From NCBI GenBank assembly GCA_009774765.1, contig VSOK01000035.1, positions 1 through 28,949 of the forward strand: 28,949 nt of DNA. The letters run 5' to 3'. Shown piece after piece: positions 1-7,060 of the stretch. Made by a program: the position numbers and the translations under genes. Below the pieces are notes generated by a model that worked only from the letters and a program-made list of their open reading frames with translations, made no database searches and was not told where the DNA came from. The DNA comes from Bacteroidales bacterium (lineage in GTDB: Bacteria; Bacteroidota; Bacteroidia; Bacteroidales; UBA932). Within the stretch, counting starts at the first letter, position 1, and each line of letters begins with the position of its first letter.

Positions 1-441
1 GTTCTTGTAATCCAGGTATTCGGAACCTCAGGTACCGACTACGCTATTATAAAGCAGTATGATGAGTGATGACCTGTGCTTGCCAATGCTCTTAGATGTC
101 AATCTGGAACAGAACAGTCTGTCTCATCCAAAAAAAGGTTTACCATAAAAACTGATCTATCTTCGTGAGCGCATCTCTTAACTGAAGGAGTGCCTCCGCA
201 CAGGCCACGACCGCATGTTCTCCCTACTGTGGAGACAAGGATGATGAATGGTACGCCTGACAGGAAATGGAGGAACTACTACAGCGACAGGACAGAAGAC
301 GCAGCAAATACCAAAGCATAATGAACCTGTTGCTTATGACATTCAAATATGGTACATTTGCACCATTCAGGATGACTTTTCTATAACGTTTTATTGTTCA
401 ATCCAGTAAACCTATTTCAGGACAATACAGCCTTGATCATT
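1..441. other. Degenerate stretch without an intact gene
   Basis: No complete gene is visible. From base 1 a plus-strand frame stays open for 22 codons and ends in two adjacent TGA codons at 67-72, so it may be the tail of a gene starting outside the window. A second plus-strand frame around 200-380 reads a plausible charged segment (residues EELLQRQDRRRSKYQ) but has a TGA at 258-260 and no clear start. This looks like decayed coding DNA, perhaps a transposase or other mobile gene, but I cannot name the family. Confidence 0.35.
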
Positions 442-1851
442 ATGAAGAACGACAACGAGAACAAGAAGGATTTATCTTACGAACTGGAAATAATAAACGA
501 TTGGGAGAATCCAACATCAAAATCTGTTTCCATATTTGAGGGGGACAAGTTTCTGTCTAAAGGATTTTTACTCAAAGAGACAAATAAATTATTTTTAAGA
601 TTGCCTATCCGTATTGGGAAAGACAGTATTGAGGACATCATAATAGAAACAGAGGCAGGACAACGTATCTTCACAACTTTATATGTGAATGGGAGAAGTA
701 CAAAAACTGAAAAAGATGGCGTTTTTTCCAACACTTTATGTTCGATCCAAGATTTGAGGAAAGGTCAATTTTTACCTGGTCAGATCTCGCGATTCCGATG
801 TTTCATACCAACAAGTCCGTCAATGCTGAACACTTATCGTTTCCAGTTGGAAACGATAAGGTATAGCGATTCTGAGCACACATATAATCATCAGTGTGTC
901 CGTATAAATATTGAAGACCTTCAATTTGATGTATTGCAAATAAAGCACAAAAACGAAGGATACTATGTCATAGAGGCTTTTCAGGATATGTCCTTTGATG
1001 ATTTTTGCAATTATTGCTATGCGATTCAACAAGCGTTGGGATTTGTAATGGGGTATATGCCTGGTGGCGAAATCTTCTACTTCTCAAGCGACAAAGAATA
1101 TTATTACACCAATCATGTCAGACCGGCGATGAAATCATACTATTGTCCGATAAATACAAATCCATATAGCTTCATAACATCCGCTGAAAATTATTCAGGC
1201 AAATTGACTGTTATGCCTGCAAAGTGTTTTTCAAATCTTGTGTCACTGATTTATTCCAATGAGCGTTTTTCATCTGCCATTACAATGATGCTTGAAAGCG
1301 AGAACGCCCGTTCCTTGCTATTGACACCGAGTATATATGCGGTTGTTTTGGAAGCTCTTTCAAAAATAGTATGCGCTCCTATAGCGGAAGGAAAAAAGCC
1401 GGTCAACAACAAGGAATTATTCAAAAAAATCTTGAAAGAGCTGTACGGTATAATTGATTCACACTATGCAGAATTCGAATCAGACGATGATATTCTGAAA
1501 CTTAGAAGACGGTTGTCAGAACTGAATAAACCTATAAGGCAATTGACAAATATTGAAAAACTGATTCTTCCATTTGAACAATTGGGCATCGGTTTGACAC
1601 CGCAGGACATTGCCATTATCGAGCATAGGAACGACTTGCTGCATGGCAACACGCATCTGGATGACAGCTCCAGGACCGGGACATGTGACATCAACAACTA
1701 TATGATGTATGCATCTGGCAAATTATACACTCTCATAAGTTCGTTGATTCTAAAATATGTCGGATATAGCGGATATATAATCAATCACGCGAAAGCATAT
1801 GAAAAATATTGCAACATCAATACTGAAGAAGACTACTACAAATATATTTAA
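442..1851 (+). CDS. HEPN-like protein with RNxxxH motif, possible ribonuclease of a defence system
   Basis: A 469-aa protein of unrecognised family. The frame is open from a TTG at 394, but I chose the ATG at 442 because the extra 16 residues are unremarkable and ATG is usual. The N-terminal ~250 residues are mixed beta/alpha without a known motif. The C-terminal part is helical and contains E-H-R-N-D-L-L-H-G, with R396, N397 and H401 matching the RNxxxH catalytic signature of HEPN ribonucleases. Known HEPN proteins of this layout (N-terminal sensor, C-terminal HEPN, about 450-600 aa, for example ApeA-like anti-phage proteins) cut RNA during phage infection. The gene is followed by a broken AlbA-type gene and a tRNA-linked mobile element, a setting typical of defence genes. 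The HEPN call rests on one motif plus helical context; the defence role is inference. Confidence 0.5.
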   Translation: MKNDNENKKDLSYELEIINDWENPTSKSVSIFEGDKFLSKGFLLKETNKLFLRLPIRIGKDSIEDIIIETEAGQRIFTTLYVNGRSTKTEKDGVFSNTLCSIQDLRKGQFLPGQISRFRCFIPTSPSMLNTYRFQLETIRYSDSEHTYNHQCVRINIEDLQFDVLQIKHKNEGYYVIEAFQDMSFDDFCNYCYAIQQALGFVMGYMPGGEIFYFSSDKEYYYTNHVRPAMKSYYCPINTNPYSFITSAENYSGKLTVMPAKCFSNLVSLIYSNERFSSAITMMLESENARSLLLTPSIYAVVLEALSKIVCAPIAEGKKPVNNKELFKKILKELYGIIDSHYAEFESDDDILKLRRRLSELNKPIRQLTNIEKLILPFEQLGIGLTPQDIAIIEHRNDLLHGNTHLDDSSRTGTCDINNYMMYASGKLYTLISSLILKYVGYSGYIINHAKAYEKYCNINTEEDYYKYI

Positions 1852-1856
1852 GACTA

Positions 1857-3107
1857 TTCGCAAATGCGAACGGTGGATATTTGCTTATTGGAGTAAATGA
1901 TAACGGGCAAGTGGTAGATACTGATTTAGAGAACGACAAACGTTCTGCCATTCAAGGTTCTATCAGTGAAATATCTCCTGCACTACACTGTGAATTATAT
2001 CCGGTAAATATTGGAGACAAAACGATTTGGGTAATTGATGTTCCGTCCGGCAAGGATAAACCTTATATATTTTCCGGTTCTATCTATCTGCGTGAGGGAG
2101 CGAACTCGCAAAAACTTCGCACAGTCGAAGAAATGCGCAGCTTCTTTCAGAAGTGCAACAAAATCTTTTTCGACCATATACCCTGCCATTGGTTCAATAT
2201 CTGCACGGACGCAAACAAGCAGATGATTCAGGATTTCCGTACAGAAGCCAAACTAAATCCATCCACACCCGACAAACAAATATTTGAGAATTTGGAACTA
2301 TTTACCGAAAATGGTACGGCAAAGAATGGCGCAGCGATGTTCTTCGGCAAACAACCTGAACGAAAGTTTCCACACGCAGTAACAAGATGTGTACTTTTCA
2401 AAGGAACAACCAAAGTATATATCATAGATGATAAAACCTTTGGCGGTCCACTATACCAACAATATTTGCAGGCTATGGCCTGGCTGGAAAGTAAACTGCA
2501 AGTAACCTATAAAATAGAAGGGACAGGACCAAGAGAGGAAATTTGGGAAATCCCTTTGACAGTATTCAAAGAAGCCATTATAAATGCCCTGTCACATCGT
2601 GACTATTATGAACAAGGAGCAAGTATTATGATAGAAATGTTTGACGACCGGGTAGAGATCTCCAATCCAGGAGGACTTCTGCCTGTTGTGGCTCAAGATT
2701 TCGGGCATAAAAGTATGACACGCAACCCGCTAATCTTCGGTTTATTTACCCGTATGCACTTGGTTGAAAGAGTTGCATCCGGCATTCCGCGTATGCAGGA
2801 AGCTATGAGAGAAGCGAATCTGCCCGAACCGGAGTTCCATACTGAAGGAATGTTTACAGCTGTATTTAAAAGAGGGGGTAGCATCAAGAATGATACTGTA
2901 AATGATACTGTAAATGATACTGTAAAGTCAAAAGAACAAGAAGTACTAAATATCATCAAGCAATATCCGGGACTTAATTCGTCCAAGATTGCTGAATTAA
3001 TAGGCAAAAGTGTTCCGACTGCTAAACGCCACTTAAATTCTTTGGTAAAATCAGGATTAATAGAATTTAGGGGAGCACAGAAAACAGGTGGATATTATTT
3101 AGTATAA
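1857..3107 (+). pseudogene. N-terminally truncated AlbA_2/HATPase_c_4 ATP-binding transcriptional regulator
   Basis: About 416 codons of a protein of the COG2865 type (Schlafen AlbA_2 domain, then a GHKL-like ATPase, then winged helix). The sequence opens in the middle of the AlbA_2 domain at F-A-N-A-N-G-G-Y-L-L-I-G-V, a segment normally preceded by roughly 30-50 residues. In-frame codons run back only to a TGA at 1824-1826, inside the end of the upstream gene, and encode nothing recognisable. A TTG at 1881 is the only early start option, so the N-terminus seems lost by deletion or recombination. Later features are intact: an N-box-like E-A-I-I-N-A-L-S-H-R-D-Y, D-R-V-E-I-S-N-P-G-G, and a C-terminal winged helix. 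A perfect 12-nt tandem repeat encodes N-D-T-V three times at about 2890-2925, forming a linker. It could still make a short product from TTG. Confidence 0.6.
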
Positions 3108-3112
3108 AAAAT

Positions 3113-3259
3113 ATGGCTCAAATTGAATTTGATTTCAGAAAAGTCCATCCAATATACAACAAGAATACAACATTTACAGGAAAATGTACGAATTTTCTAC
3201 CGACAAATGCAAAACGAGCAATCAAATATGGCAGGAAAGCAGACAAGACACAAGTATAA
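3113..3259 (+). CDS. Possible small hypothetical protein (48 aa)
   Basis: A 48-codon frame starts with ATG six bases after the stop of the AlbA-type gene and ends with TAA at 3257-3259. The product begins M-A-Q-I-E-F-D-F-R-K-V-H-P-I-Y and is basic at its C-terminus (K-R-A-I-K-Y-G-R-K-A-D-K). The tight spacing suggests translation coupled to the preceding gene, and the composition looks like real protein, but it is short and I recognise no family. It may be the truncated front of a longer gene, as the tRNA-linked junction lies about 90 bp downstream. Confidence 0.35.
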   Translation: MAQIEFDFRKVHPIYNKNTTFTGKCTNFLPTNAKRAIKYGRKADKTQV

Positions 3260-3311
3260 CGGCATGCAGTCACAAAGACACAAAACATTGAAAACAAATA
3301 TTTTATAAAGA

Positions 3312-3345
3312 AAGAAAGAAAGAAGCGACCCAAAAGAGCCGCTTC
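3312..3345 (-). terminator. Likely original tRNA-Arg terminator
   Basis: GAAGCG (3322-3327) pairs with CGCTTC (3340-3345); on the minus strand the hairpin is followed by a pyrimidine-rich TTTCTTTCTTTC tract. It sits just beyond the partial tRNA copy at 3351-3410. If the element inserted into tRNA-Arg, this would be the host's former terminator, displaced about 9.6 kb from the gene. Confidence 0.5.
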
Positions 3346-3350
3346 AGATT

Positions 3351-3410
3351 TTGTACCCCCGTGCGGAATCGAACCGCAACCGTCAGAACCGGAATCTGAA
3401 ATTCTATCCA
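3351..3410 (-). repeat. Distal att site: 60-bp copy of the tRNA-Arg 3' part
   Basis: These 60 bases are identical to 12968-13027 and cover the tRNA-Arg anticodon arm, variable loop, T arm, 3' acceptor strand and three flanking bases. The copy lacks a matching 5' acceptor strand, so it is not a functional tRNA. Beyond 3410 it continues as a different D-arm-like sequence (on the minus strand GTTCAGTTGGATAGAAT, versus GTTTAATGGATAGAAT in the intact gene). This fits an attP that once captured tRNA from another host. Confidence 0.85.
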
Positions 3411-3726
3411 ACTGAACTGCTTGATATATTGCATTTTACATAATGATTTAATTATGAATTAATAAACTATCAATAAACAATCTATCGTGTCAAATTTATG
3501 TCTTCTCTTTCATAATTTCATATTTAATTAATTGTTAAACAAAAAGTTATAACATTAGAATGCGCATTTATTCTTCGTAAAGCTATGCACTGACTCCAAT
3601 ATAAATTCCGCATATCTGTGATTGTCTTTATTAACAACTTTCGGCAAATTTCCACATCCACCTTATCCCACACTTCCCCTATCAAGCCCCACAGCCCTAC
3701 AGAATAATTTGATTTATGGCTTGTGG

Positions 3727-3845
3727 TTGTTTTCCGATAGGCCACAGAAGAGCGTGCTTTCTATGACTATGGCAAGGCTGTCGCAGACATTCATATAGCC
3801 TTGACTTGTCATAGAAAGTATGATACCTTTGCTATCGGAAAGCAA
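3727..3845. repeat. Large three-tier imperfect inverted repeat
   Basis: Three nested pairs share one axis: TTTCCGATAG (3731-3740) with CTATCGGAAA (3832-3841), CTTTCTATGAC (3757-3767) with GTCATAGAAAG (3808-3818), and AAGGCT (3774-3779) with AGCCTT (3797-3802). TTG/CAA extends the outer stem after one mismatch. Loops and bulges between tiers are unpaired. It could be an origin of transfer, a structured RNA or a decayed miniature transposon; nothing visible decides. Confidence 0.7.
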
Positions 3846-3900
3846 ACAAAAGATACCGTTTTTTGAAGCCTGAAGTTGGATTTGAAGTTGTCTAAGTTTA

Positions 3901-3937
3901 TTATAAAAATTGCTCCACCTCACGGGGAAGCGGAGCA
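3901..3937 (-). terminator. Rho-independent terminator after the 97-aa gene
   Basis: TGCTCC (3911-3916) pairs with GGAGCA (3932-3937). Reading the minus strand, the hairpin is followed directly by ATTTTTATAA. It lies 41 bp after the stop of the gene at 3978-4271. Confidence 0.65.
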
Positions 3938-3977
3938 GGTAAGCATTTAAGCTATCTATGATATTAAACTTAGCTAA

Positions 3978-4271
3978 TCATTTGATTAAGTACCCCATCT
4001 CATCAAGATACTTAATTGTTGATTTTGCTTTAGATATGATTTCACAACAATCTTTCGCACAACTTTGAATAACAGTTATTTCAGTACTTTGATTTACCGA
4101 AGACAATTCTTTTTCAAAGGCGTCTGTTGTTACATTATCGTTTGCTATATATGCTTGATAAGCAATTTCTAATAACCTTTTTGTGTCCGTTGGATGACTG
4201 TAATCTCCGACTTTAGCAATCGGAAAAATAGTACAGAATGAGTTTACTGCTTTTTTTACTTCTTCTTCCAT
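3978..4271 (-). CDS. Small hypothetical protein (97 aa)
   Basis: A 97-aa acidic, soluble, mostly helical protein beginning M-E-E-E-V-K-K-A-V-N-S-F. It has a C-A-K-D-C-C cluster near residue 75 but no family motif that I recognise. It lies downstream of the LRR lipoprotein gene on the same strand with 52 bp between them, including a hairpin, and it ends before a good terminator, so it may be the last gene of a two-gene transcript. Its TGA stop is followed in frame by 87 open codons through the terminator and inverted repeat; I regard that as chance. Confidence 0.6.
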   Translation of the reverse strand: MEEEVKKAVNSFCTIFPIAKVGDYSHPTDTKRLLEIAYQAYIANDNVTTDAFEKELSSVNQSTEITVIQSCAKDCCEIISKAKSTIKYLDEMGYLIK

Positions 4272-4286
4272 AATCTAAACAATTTA

Positions 4287-4310
4287 AGCCCTCCACGATT
4301 GCAGAGGGCT
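4287..4310 (-). terminator. Hairpin between LRR gene and 97-aa gene, weak terminator
   Basis: AGCCCTC (4287-4293) pairs with GAGGGCT (4304-4310). On the minus strand it follows the LRR gene stop by about 14 bp and precedes TTAAATTGTTT, a weak T-rich tail. It is either an attenuating terminator or a stabilising hairpin in the leader of the next gene. Confidence 0.45.
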
Positions 4311-4323
4311 GATTAAACTTCAG

Positions 4324-4965
4324 TTATCTATATTCTATGATATTACCGTATTCATTTATGATGTGTTGTATTGTATAATTATTGAGTGAATGATTAGCTG
4401 ACAGAATTACTTTTGTAAGCTGATTGTCAGAGCAATCCAAACCTGTCAACGCTATATTCTTACTCAAGTCAAGAGTAGTAAGCTGATTGTCATCGCAATA
4501 CAAATGTGTCAATGCAGTGCATCCGCTTACATCAAGAGTAGTAAGCTGATTGCCACCACAAGACAAATATGTCAATGCTGTATTCTTGCTCAAGTCAAGA
4601 GTAGTAAGCTGATTGCCACCGCAATACAAATGTGTCAATGCCGTGAAATACTTTATTTCAGGCATTTCCTTTATGTTGAATGACTCACCTGTTTCATAAT
4701 CGATCAAAATAAGTCCTTTGACTTTCTGTGCCTCGTTTACAGAAATCTTTCCGTCCTTGTTGGCATCAACATCCATCATATAAAGCACCCAATCATCTGT
4801 CTCTTCATCATAGATTTCAATCTCCTGCACGTTAAGCAACACTTTCAGGAAATTAGGGTCCTTGAACTCAATGATGTCGTCACCCGAGAGTTCTTTGCTG
4901 TCTTTCTCGCAAGACACGGCAATCATCGCCAACAATGGCAATGCAAACAATAGAATCTTTTTCAT
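4324..4965 (-). CDS. Secreted lipoprotein with EF-hand-like motif and leucine-rich repeats
   Basis: A 213-aa protein. It starts with a lipoprotein signal (M-K-K-I-L-L-F-A-L-P, cleavage before C19 in A-V-S-C), so it is expected at the cell envelope. Around residues 65-80, D-V-D-A-N-K-D-G-K-I-S-V-N-E is a calcium-binding EF-hand or dockerin-like loop. The C-terminal half carries about four 21-residue leucine-rich repeats of the type A-L-T-x-L-x-C-x-x-N-Q-L-T-x-L-D-L-S, common in Bacteroidales surface proteins and used for protein binding. Repeat units are highly similar at DNA level, which permits copy-number change by recombination. It is an unusual passenger for a small integrative element, perhaps altering surface properties of the host cell. 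No binding partner can be inferred. Confidence 0.75.
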   Translation of the reverse strand: MKKILLFALPLLAMIAVSCEKDSKELSGDDIIEFKDPNFLKVLLNVQEIEIYDEETDDWVLYMMDVDANKDGKISVNEAQKVKGLILIDYETGESFNIKEMPEIKYFTALTHLYCGGNQLTTLDLSKNTALTYLSCGGNQLTTLDVSGCTALTHLYCDDNQLTTLDLSKNIALTGLDCSDNQLTKVILSANHSLNNYTIQHIINEYGNIIEYR

Positions 4966-5489
4966 AATAGATAAAAATTAATGTGTTAAATAATTAATGT
5001 ACAATCCTTTTCCCTCTCTGTCCAACTCCAAGACGGCATCAAGTAACACAAAAAGAAAGTGTGGAGCTGTTTCGTTTATCTTCAAGAAGGTTGTGGTAGA
5101 ACCTGACAGAAATAAACGATGTAATACCCCACACTCGTATAGATATGGTCAACAGGCGTACCCGATAGGATACACTTTACCCTTGCCATAATCCAACAAG
5201 AAATGAGTGCTACTCGTTGTCCTTCTGTCTTTGAAAACTACCACATTTTCTTGAAAGGACAGTGCGAAAACACTTTCAATATGTAATGCCTGACGGGATT
5301 CCTCCCGAAAGACAGTGCAAATATAGAAAATATTTCATTCGCTTTAACGGACAGCACTCATATTGTGAGGTATTACACCGTATGATAATCAGTTATGGTT
5401 ATCTTTATTATGTCCGGCACAAGTCATATAAACAGAAAACCTCCCAAAGGCGATATGCTTTTGAGAGGTCATCCGGATTTTTCTTTGTC
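4966..5489. other. Non-coding stretch with nested hairpins
   Basis: No supported gene; open frames on the plus strand here (4997-5191, 5262-5604) look like chance. It holds the leader of the LRR gene (no convincing -7 box), the inverted repeat at 5058-5135, one reversed copy of the dispersed AAAATRTGG-type motif (5233-5259) framed by TGTCCTT/AAGGACA, and three nearby GACAGYRC words (about 5258, 5322 and 5350). Confidence 0.45.
5058..5135. repeat. Three-tier inverted repeat upstream of the LRR gene
   Basis: AGTGTGG (5058-5064) pairs with CCACACT (5129-5135), TCGTTTAT (5072-5079) with ATAAACGA (5112-5119), and AGGTT (5088-5092) with AACCT (5100-5104). The architecture resembles that of the larger inverted repeat at 3727-3845, with different sequence. 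It may fold as RNA or as a cruciform; function unknown. Confidence 0.6.
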
Positions 5490-5768
5490 CTACTCTTTTA
5501 CAACATTAGTAAAGTCACTCCAATCTTCAACTCTGAATGCACGGATGTCACGGACAGAATTTCTGAACCAGTCTATCTTCTTTAAGGCTTCAATGGCTCT
5601 GTAAAGATTTGCCATATCGTTCTTTTCCGTAAGATAGACACTTCCCTGTGTGTTGAAGAAGTCATATTTGCGAAGCGTGAGCCGAATCTCAAAATAGGCA
5701 TTGTTATAAGGCTCGCCATAATTTTTACGCAGGTCTGAAACGACCATATCAAATGCAATAGCAAACAT
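5490..5768 (-). CDS. vapD: VapD family endoribonuclease (toxin)
   Basis: A 92-aa protein that I recognise as VapD: M-F-A-I-A-F-D-M-V-V at the start, Q-G-S-V-Y-L-T-E in the middle, and S-V-R-D-I-R-A-F-R-V-E-D-W-S-D-F near the end. VapD proteins have a Cas2-like ferredoxin fold, act as dimers and cleave RNA; the aspartate at residue 7 is the expected catalytic residue and is present. Length matches the family (about 90-95 aa). A strong ribosome binding site (GGAGG, 8 nt before the ATG) lies in the 12-bp gap after the upstream 59-aa gene, so the two are one operon. VapD toxins are often plasmid- or island-borne and can stabilise the element. Ends with TAG. Confidence 0.9.
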   Translation of the reverse strand: MFAIAFDMVVSDLRKNYGEPYNNAYFEIRLTLRKYDFFNTQGSVYLTEKNDMANLYRAIEALKKIDWFRNSVRDIRAFRVEDWSDFTNVVKE

Positions 5769-5780
5769 AGTCCGCCTCCA

Positions 5781-5960
5781 TTACATTTTCGCAGGCAGGA
5801 AATATTTTTCCTCTCCGTAGAATATCCTGCCCAACTTGTCCTTAATGGAGATGACTATGCCCTTAAAAGGATTCTTCTCCACATCTATCACCTCGCCCTC
5901 TATCCAATCGGCTTCACCTGTAATATTTGGAGAGGCCTTTGCAATATCTCCTGTTTTCAT
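5781..5960 (-). CDS. Small protein upstream of vapD, candidate antitoxin (59 aa)
   Basis: A complete 59-codon frame (ATG at 5958-5960, TAA at 5781-5783) encodes an acidic, probably beta-rich protein: it begins M-K-T-G-D-I-A-K-A-S-P-N-I-T-G and contains G-E-V-I-D-V-E-K-N-P-F-K-G-I-V-I-S. It stops 12 bp before vapD, which has its own good ribosome binding site, and a promoter (TTG-N21-TAAATTTG) stands 29 bp upstream, so this is the first gene of a two-gene operon. Position and size suit a VapD antitoxin or partner; the sequence is not one of the antitoxins I can name, so the role is inferred from context. Confidence 0.75.
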   Translation of the reverse strand: MKTGDIAKASPNITGEADWIEGEVIDVEKNPFKGIVISIKDKLGRIFYGEEKYFLPAKM

Positions 5961-5988
5961 AATCAGATAATCTTTAATGTCCTGTCGG

Positions 5989-6020
5989 CAAATTTAAGAA
6001 ACTTTTCTCTAATTCTGCAA
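5989..6020 (-). promoter_or_regulatory. Promoter of the vapD operon
   Basis: On the minus strand TTG (6020-6018), 21 nt spacing, then TAAATTTG (5996-5989), matching the Bacteroidales TTG/TAnnTTTG promoter. The -7 box is 29 bp before the ATG of the 59-aa gene. The -33 element lies inside the 3' end of the preceding 89-aa gene. Confidence 0.65.
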
Positions 6021-6278
6021 CCCCTGTTCCTTTTCCCTCTCTATTTCAGCCGTGATATACTCGTTTTCTATCTTGCAGACATAGTAGTCCGCGCAGGTGC
6101 TGTAATACCTCACGCCAGTTTCAAGCATCGCGTGTTCTACATCCCAAAAGATGTCTCGTTTCTTCTGTTCCAGCTCTGCAAGTTCGCGTTTCAGTTTCTC
6201 CCTCTGACCAACGCATTCACGCAGTTTCACCTCATACTCCATAATGGCCAATGTAGGCTTGAAGTTCATCCTGTCCAT
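6009..6278 (-). CDS. Small coiled-coil hypothetical protein (89 aa)
   Basis: An 89-aa charged helical protein: residues ~15-45 (Y-E-V-K-L-R-E-C-V-G-Q-R-E-K-L-K-R-E-L-A) have heptad spacing suggesting a coiled coil, and the end is E-R-E-K-E-Q-G-L-Q-N before TAG. The alternative start M4 is possible. No family recognised. It is on the same strand as the vapD operon, but a separate promoter for that operon overlaps its 3' end. It follows a 96-aa gene from which a terminator separates it, so it is probably its own unit. Confidence 0.55.
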   Translation of the reverse strand: MDRMNFKPTLAIMEYEVKLRECVGQREKLKRELAELEQKKRDIFWDVEHAMLETGVRYYSTCADYYVCKIENEYITAEIEREKEQGLQN

Positions 6279-6301
6279 AATCTTCTCTCGTTAGATGGTT
6301 C

Positions 6302-6342
6302 ATATAAAAAGACATCCGGCCTGATTCTTCAACCAAGCCGGA
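6302..6342 (-). terminator. Terminator after the 96-aa gene
   Basis: TCCGGC (6315-6320) pairs with GCCGGA (6337-6342). On the minus strand the hairpin is followed by TGTCTTTTTATATG. It lies 16 bp after the stop of the gene at 6359-6649. Confidence 0.65.
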
Positions 6343-6358
6343 AGTCCTGAATTTTCTG

Positions 6359-6649
6359 CTATGCTCCTGTCTTCTCCGCAATCCGCTGTATCACATAGTC
6401 CATATAAATGGACTGTCCGCTTGTCGTCCTGCCCCACCAGTGGCAGTCATAGTCGGAAAGGATTACTTCTCCGTGTTCCTTTAGCATATCCGCAAGGAAC
6501 GGTGTCACAAGCCACCATTCAAGCACATCCTCCAGTTCTTCGGTGTTTACAATCCTGTCATACAGGCTCTCGTCCTCCTGCATCAGTTCCGCGATGACGA
6601 GGTTCTGTCCGCAGAGGACCCAATCGTCCGCAATCTGTTTCGCTGTCAT
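6359..6649 (-). CDS. Small hypothetical protein (96 aa)
   Basis: A 96-aa acidic protein rich in Trp (D-D-W-V-L-C-G, E-W-W-L-V-T, C-H-W-W-G-R-T). The segment Y-D-R-I-V-N-T-E-E-L-E-D-V-L-E-W-W suggests an amphipathic helix. All five Trp codons are TGG, which is useful when judging the UGA codons elsewhere in the element. It ends in TAG and is followed by a terminator. I do not recognise the family; similar small proteins are common cargo on Bacteroidales mobile elements. Confidence 0.6.
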   Translation of the reverse strand: MTAKQIADDWVLCGQNLVIAELMQEDESLYDRIVNTEELEDVLEWWLVTPFLADMLKEHGEVILSDYDCHWWGRTTSGQSIYMDYVIQRIAEKTGA

Positions 6650-7060
6650 AACATATCAATTTAAAGTTGCGGATATGGGTTGTCTCAGTGTATTCTTGCT
6701 GGCTGCCTGATTTCCGGATGAGAAACCCATTGAGTTTAAATGACGAGATGGATGTCTTTCGCTTTCCCGATGGGAGTACGGGAGGGGGTGTCTTATGAGA
6801 TACTCCTGCCGTTTACGCAGCATATCTTTGTTTTTGATTGCGGTACAGGGCATATAAAGGACAGAGGGGTGAATCCGATTCAATTTGCAATCAGATTTGC
6901 CCACCAATCCAAACAACAAGATACCTATTATTATAAGAGGGCACATCCCAAATAAAGATAGAATCCGGAAATGAATCCAATCCTATTCCGCACACAATCC
7001 AAATAAAGGAAAGGTTCAGAACCATCCCGTCTATAATATTATAGGACCTCTCTTATATGC

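Larger units (their letters stand above)
3411..3977. other. Element left end, no clear gene; AT-rich with a large inverted repeat
   Basis: Roughly 3411-3550 is very AT-rich and could hold integrase arm sites. Short open frames exist on the minus strand (3524-3745 and 3714-3923), but they overlap one another and the inverted repeat, and I do not consider them genes. A minus-strand TAAATTTG box occurs at 3491-3498. The main structure is the three-tier inverted repeat listed separately. Confidence 0.5.

Noticed and set aside
3351..3425. A second complete tRNA-Arg at the left repeat
   Set aside because: The 5' acceptor strand does not pair with the 3' strand; only the 3' three-quarters is present.
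3524..3745. 73-aa minus-strand ORF with slight likeness to a transposase C-terminus
   Set aside because: Overlaps the inverted repeat and another frame, no start context, likeness too weak to name.
3714..3977. Readthrough of the 97-aa gene's TGA would add 87 codons
   Set aside because: The extension runs through a good terminator and the inverted repeat, the UGA is followed by U not C, and the added sequence looks like chance translation.
6656..6946. 96-aa minus-strand ORF ending just before the 96-aa gene at 6359-6649
   Set aside because: Residue composition is irregular, with no domain or ribosome binding site; the region is better explained as repeat-rich non-coding DNA.
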